Positions 60,259 to 64,000 of a stretch of 64,000 bases of DNA are shown here, piece after piece. Source of the DNA: Microvirga soli (GTDB lineage: Bacteria; Pseudomonadota; Alphaproteobacteria; Rhizobiales; Beijerinckiaceae). The translations under genes were made by a program, and so were the position numbers. Location: assembly GCF_016734765.1 (NCBI RefSeq), contig NZ_JAERQE010000011.1, forward strand, positions 85,444 through 149,443, written 5' to 3'. Numbering within the stretch: position 1 is the first letter of the stretch; every line of letters starts with the position of its first letter. The notes under the pieces were generated by a model. That model was not told where the DNA came from, ran no database searches, and was given only the letters and a program-made list of their open reading frames with translations.

Positions 60259-62976
60259 TTACAGCACGAACCAACCCTTCTGCATGTCCATCGCGCCCTT
60301 CAGCTTGATCACGCCTTCTGCCGTCTTGTCGCTGTCGGTGTTGAGGTAGATATAGGTGTCCTTGCCGGCCTTCTCGTAACGCACCTGACCGGCCTTGGTG
60401 AACTCTTTGGTGCCGATGAAGGAAAAGGCCTGATCGCCCTTCTTCTTCGTGTCGGCATCGATCAGCTTCAAGTCGATCTTGTCTCCGCCCTTACCGGAGA
60501 AGTCGGTGATGTAATCGGCCGTCTTCTTGCTCGTGCCGGTATCCTTGTTGGCGAATGCGAACACATCCTTGCCGGAACCGCCGGTGAGCGAATCCTGACC
60601 AGAGCCGCCGATGATCCTGTCGTTGCCGGTGCCGCCATTGATCTTGTCCTTGCCGCCGCCGCCGTTGAGGCTGTCGTTGCCAGCGCCGCCGGAGAGATTA
60701 TCGGTGCTGGACCCGCCCGAGACCGTATCGCCTCCGCTGGTGCCGGTCGTGGTCTCCTTCGCGACGTCCTGGAGGACGATGGTCAGGGTTTGATCGACGC
60801 TCTTCCCGAACTGATCGGTCGCGCGCACCACGACCGTGTGGGTCATCGTCTGCTCATAATCGAGCAGAAGCCCATTCTTCACCTCGATCGTCTTGTTGTC
60901 GCTCGCGAGTTGGAAGCGACCGCCCGCATCGTTGATGAGGGTGTAGGTGTGCGTGCTCAGCGCATCCGGATTGGCAACCGACAGGGTGCCGACATCGGCA
61001 CCGATAGCGCTGTTCTCGACCACCATACCGCCAGCCAGACTAATGGCCGAGCCGTGATTGATCACCTCGGCAAGGTTCAGGACCGTGCCGCCGAAGTTGA
61101 AGACTTCGGCATCGATGACAGTGTCCGTTCCCTCTCCACCGGTTCTCTGATCCTTGATGGTCAGAGTCGTCCCATTGTTCGTAACGTGATAGTTGGATCG
61201 AGCGCCGCTATAGACCGCAGTGTCGATGCCGGCGCCACCCTCGATCTGGTCGTCGCCGGCCCCGCCTGCCAGAAGGTCGTTGCCATTGTCGCCGCGCAGA
61301 CGGTTGTTGAGACCGTTGCCATAGATACTGTCGTTCGCCTCTGTGCCACGGATGCGCTCGATCTTGGTCAGGGTGTCTTGAGCCCCAAAAATATCGGTTA
61401 CCTTCACGGTGTCCCCGCCGCGCAGATCGACGGTCATGCCCTTCTTCAGGTTGGCGGGAACCGCCCGGTACTCAGCCCGGTAATCTACCTCGTTGATACC
61501 CTTGGTGCCGTCGAAGATATCTGCACCGGCGAAACCGATGAAGCGCTGAGACACCGCGCTATCGCCACCCGTGAACTTATCAGCGCCGGCCGTGCCTCGC
61601 ACGGCGTGAATATTGAAGAAATGATCGGTGCCGATGGTACTTCCGCTACCGTTTTTCTTCACGACCGTTCCGGTTCCATAGCGTGGATCAGAGGTGAACG
61701 TGACCTCGATACTGGCGATGTTCGCGCCACCGTAGCCGAGATCATTCCAGGCGGTGTTCGGGTTGTCATCATCCGCCTCCTCGCCGCCATAGATCGTGTC
61801 ATTGCCGAGGCTGCCGACAAAATTATCTTCGTCCGTACTTGCCCCGACGCCACCGATGAGGACGTCGTTGCCGTCACCTCCGTCGAGCATGTCCCAACCG
61901 GCGCTGCCATTGAGGGTGTCGTTACCATCGCCACCCTCCAGGTGATCGTCGCCCGCATCACCGCGCAGGCGGTTATTGAGGCTGTTGCCGTAGATTTCGT
62001 CCCTTGCTTCCGTACCGCGGATGTTTTCGATCTTGGTAAGAGTGTCCTCGTCACCGAAGAGATCGGTCACTGTCACCGTGTCTCCGCCACGCAGGTCGAT
62101 AAACATTCCTCCCTTCAACTCATCCGGAGCGGATCGGTAATCGGCTCGGTAGTCGATTTCGTTAACACCATCGGTGCCATTGAAGACGTCCGCACCAGCA
62201 AGACCGATGAAACGCTGCGCAACAGGACTGTCCCCACCGATGAAAATATCGTCTCCGAAAGTGCCGCGCACAGCGTGAATGTTGAAGAACTGGTCGGTGC
62301 CGATGATAGCTCCGTTGTCACCCCTCTTGATCACGGTGCCGGAGCCATACCGGTCACCCGATGAGAACGTAACCTCGATGCTTGAGGAAAGCCCATTATT
62401 GTAGCTCAGGTCGTTCCAGTTGGTATCCGGATTGTCGTCCTCCGCCACCTCGCCGCCATAGATGGTGTCGTCGCCGGTGCTGCCTGAAAAGTAATCCTCG
62501 TCCGCACCTGCCCCCACGCCACCGATGAGAATGTCGTCGCCGTCGCCGCCATAGAGCGTATCCCAACCGGCGCCACCATTGAGGCTGTCGTTACCCCAAC
62601 CGCCCTCCAAGAGGTCATTGCCGCCACCTCCGTTCAATGCGGAGCCGTCGCCGAGAAGCAGAGTGAACATATCTCTTGGGGCTGCCATGCCGCCGAGCCA
62701 AGTCTCCTCGAAATCAGCCAGAGTTACATCGTCGACATCCGTGAACTCGGCAAGCACAGTTATGCCGTCAGCGTCGTGCAGGCGAACAGTATGAATCGTT
62801 GTGATCGCACCGGAACCGCCATCCGTTCCCGTGACCAAGATCGTGCGCTGCTTTCCGTTGAGGGTAAAGGTGTAGGACTTGTCCGTCGCGGTTGCCGCCC
62901 CCTCCACGACTTCTATTAAGGGAAAGATATCTGCCGGAACGAGTCCGAGCGCTGTCAAGATATTGAATACGGCCAT
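60259..62976 (-). CDS. RTX calcium-binding secreted protein with internal duplication
   Basis: A 905-residue protein. Residues 1-100 have a beta-rich start (YTFTLNGKQRTILVTGTDGG). Two copies of a ~221-residue module follow (129-349 and 352-572), each opening with RTX nonapeptides (GGDGDDILIGGVG; GGDGNDVLIGGVG) and containing FFNIHAVRGT, QRFIG(L/F)AGAD(V/I)F and IDLRGGDTV/VDLRGGDTV. A cadherin-like domain (650-760) and further RTX repeats (GGAGNDSLNGGGGKDKINGG) lead to the C-terminal type I secretion signal ending in WFVL. No transporter gene is in view. Confidence 0.88.
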   Translation of the reverse strand: MAVFNILTALGLVPADIFPLIEVVEGAATATDKSYTFTLNGKQRTILVTGTDGGSGAITTIHTVRLHDADGITVLAEFTDVDDVTLADFEETWLGGMAAPRDMFTLLLGDGSALNGGGGNDLLEGGWGNDSLNGGAGWDTLYGGDGDDILIGGVGAGADEDYFSGSTGDDTIYGGEVAEDDNPDTNWNDLSYNNGLSSSIEVTFSSGDRYGSGTVIKRGDNGAIIGTDQFFNIHAVRGTFGDDIFIGGDSPVAQRFIGLAGADVFNGTDGVNEIDYRADYRSAPDELKGGMFIDLRGGDTVTVTDLFGDEDTLTKIENIRGTEARDEIYGNSLNNRLRGDAGDDHLEGGDGNDTLNGSAGWDMLDGGDGNDVLIGGVGASTDEDNFVGSLGNDTIYGGEEADDDNPNTAWNDLGYGGANIASIEVTFTSDPRYGTGTVVKKNGSGSTIGTDHFFNIHAVRGTAGADKFTGGDSAVSQRFIGFAGADIFDGTKGINEVDYRAEYRAVPANLKKGMTVDLRGGDTVKVTDIFGAQDTLTKIERIRGTEANDSIYGNGLNNRLRGDNGNDLLAGGAGDDQIEGGAGIDTAVYSGARSNYHVTNNGTTLTIKDQRTGGEGTDTVIDAEVFNFGGTVLNLAEVINHGSAISLAGGMVVENSAIGADVGTLSVANPDALSTHTYTLINDAGGRFQLASDNKTIEVKNGLLLDYEQTMTHTVVVRATDQFGKSVDQTLTIVLQDVAKETTTGTSGGDTVSGGSSTDNLSGGAGNDSLNGGGGKDKINGGTGNDRIIGGSGQDSLTGGSGKDVFAFANKDTGTSKKTADYITDFSGKGGDKIDLKLIDADTKKKGDQAFSFIGTKEFTKAGQVRYEKAGKDTYIYLNTDSDKTAEGVIKLKGAMDMQKGWFVL

Positions 62977-63405
62977 AGTGCCCCCTTTTTCCTAAAAACG
63001 TCCGTCTTATCTTCGACACGCTCTATCAGCGAAAAAGATATATTCTAGAAGCAGTCGAGGTTTGTTGCTTAGATGATTTACCCAGAATTACATACTTTGA
63101 ACAAGTCCAACCAAAGAGCGATCTCCTGTTCCATCATATGACTTAACTGAATCTTATTAAAAAAACCTGTTATATCCGCTTGAAGCAACATCCAGAAACA
63201 ACTCACCAACTTAATATTACAACTAGATAGTCATTGAGCATTGTGTAAGGCAAGCATCGAGCTCTGCGTTACCAATACTTATGTTATTTCGTTCGAACGA
63301 CTTTAGTCAAAAGTATTGTGATTTTACGCACATCATCCATGATGACCTCGGCTGTAATCAAAAAAGGCAAATCAGCCAGGGATTACTTTCCGGGGACCTT
63401 CAATC
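62977..63405. promoter_or_regulatory. AT-rich divergent promoter region
   Basis: About 430 bp, markedly AT-rich compared with its neighbours, between the RTX gene and the membrane protein gene. It should hold both promoters. The frame inside it has no protein-like sequence. I saw no specific operator. Confidence 0.4.
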
Positions 63406-63816
63406 ATGCACGCTTCTTCACTCAGCTTTAGACTTGCCGTTCTGTTCGTCATCGCCGGCATGGCCATGGGCATTGGAATGGCAATGACCCAGGACCACGC
63501 CTTGATGCCGGCCCATGCTCACCTCAACCTGCTGGGGTGGGTCTCCCTGTTCCTGTTCGGCATCTACTACGAGCGCCGCCCGGCCCTCGACGCCAGCCGG
63601 CTGGCGATGATCCAGGTCGTTCTGTGGTCGCTCGGCACCGTCGTGCTCACGAGCGCCGTCTCCGCCATCCACCTCGGCTATCATGCCGCCGAGCCGATCG
63701 CCGCCATCGCGTCCCTGATTGTGCTCGCTGCCATGATCCAGTTCGCCTACTTCGTCTTCCGCCCGGAGCGCAATGTTGCCCCCGGCCCAGCCGCTCATCT
63801 GAGCCCGGCCGAATGA
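63406..63816 (+). CDS. Small four-helix membrane protein
   Basis: A 136-residue protein with four membrane segments: LAVLFVIAGMAMGIGMAM, NLLGWVSLFLFGIYYE, VVLWSLGTVVLTSAVSAI and AAIASLIVLAAMIQFAYFVF. HAHLNLLGW between segments 1 and 2 resembles a haem-copper oxidase or NnrS helix, so haem or metal binding is possible. No name known. Confidence 0.65.
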   Translation: MHASSLSFRLAVLFVIAGMAMGIGMAMTQDHALMPAHAHLNLLGWVSLFLFGIYYERRPALDASRLAMIQVVLWSLGTVVLTSAVSAIHLGYHAAEPIAAIASLIVLAAMIQFAYFVFRPERNVAPGPAAHLSPAE

Positions 63817-63870
63817 AGTGAGGCTTTGCCTTAGCGCGCCACGCTGTTTCGGCACCGACTGATCGAAAAA

Positions 63871-63900
63871 GAAAAAGCCCTGCTTGAGCGGGGCTTTTTC
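63871..63900 (+). terminator. Intrinsic terminator after the membrane protein
   Basis: GAAAAAGCCC and GGGCTTTTTC pair as a 10-bp stem around a 10-base loop, with T-rich sequence on the + strand and A-rich on the other; it may work in both directions. Confidence 0.8.
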
Positions 63901-64000
63901 TTCAGAACCTTTGGCGCTCCCTAAGCTCGACTTTGGCCAATCAGGCGGCTTGGCAGAGCGCGTAAACCAAGCCTCGTTGAAGGGCCTGTGAGGGTTTCGA

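Noticed and set aside
60790..62364. 524-residue frame on the + strand opposite the RTX gene
   Set aside because: It is an antisense artefact of the repetitive, GC-rich RTX coding sequence.

Overview
The window comes from a GC-rich alphaproteobacterium, most likely a Hyphomicrobiales (Rhizobiales) member of the Methylobacteriaceae, with Microvirga-like gene content as the best guess. That guess rests on a GcrA cell-cycle regulator, an argD-argF-hslO operon, a double-length dCTP deaminase, a phoR-pstSCAB-phoU-phoB locus and an HWE-type sensor kinase. I recognised these by eye and ran no database search.

The window is two blocks of core chromosome around a large accessory region. Left core (1-3.3 kb): a sulfite oxidase-like molybdoenzyme (cut by the window edge) with its cytochrome c, a ChaC-like glutathione-degrading enzyme, a deletion scar that removed the 5' ends of two divergent genes (rhodanese and DUF2243), and a DUF938 methyltransferase.

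Accessory region A (about 3.4-18.5 kb) has three parts. The first is an uncharacterised co-oriented cassette (3.5-8.7 kb) with a divergent XRE regulator, a Lon-like AAA+ ATPase without a protease domain, two related small proteins, zinc ribbons, an HNH protein and a phage-type protein with RAMP-like motifs. That last gene is followed directly by a degenerate five-base NNGGC repeat array. The second is a gene-poor stretch, a large serine recombinase and a tandem-HTH LexA-like repressor (8.7-13.5 kb). The third is an ABC-three-component (ABC-3C) conflict system next to a possible ADP-ribosyltransferase-like gene (13.5-17.8 kb).

Accessory region B (18,509-29,720) is a well-bounded integrated element of 11.2 kb. 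It lies between a 48-bp perfect direct repeat that is the 3' part of tRNA-Gly(CCC); the intact tRNA is at the right end. It carries a tyrosine integrase, an excisionase-like HTH gene, several unknown small genes, an FG-GAP/RTX secreted protein, a small serine resolvase, an RloA-RloB ATPase/TOPRIM-like pair and a 34-residue signal-peptide-like gene.

Right core (29.8-64 kb): dcd, a CDP-alcohol phosphatidyltransferase, apaG, argE, hslO-argF-argD, gcrA, the phosphate-starvation locus (phoB, phoU, pstBACS, phoR, with a three-half-site Pho box before pstS), a flippase-like membrane protein, an HWE kinase, cobU, a BtuF-like binding protein, a lytic transglycosylase, an MFS transporter, a gamma-glutamyltransferase, rfbD, metZ with a perfect 26-bp palindrome before its start, a TRAP transporter, three very small genes, a duplicated-domain RTX protein and a small membrane protein.
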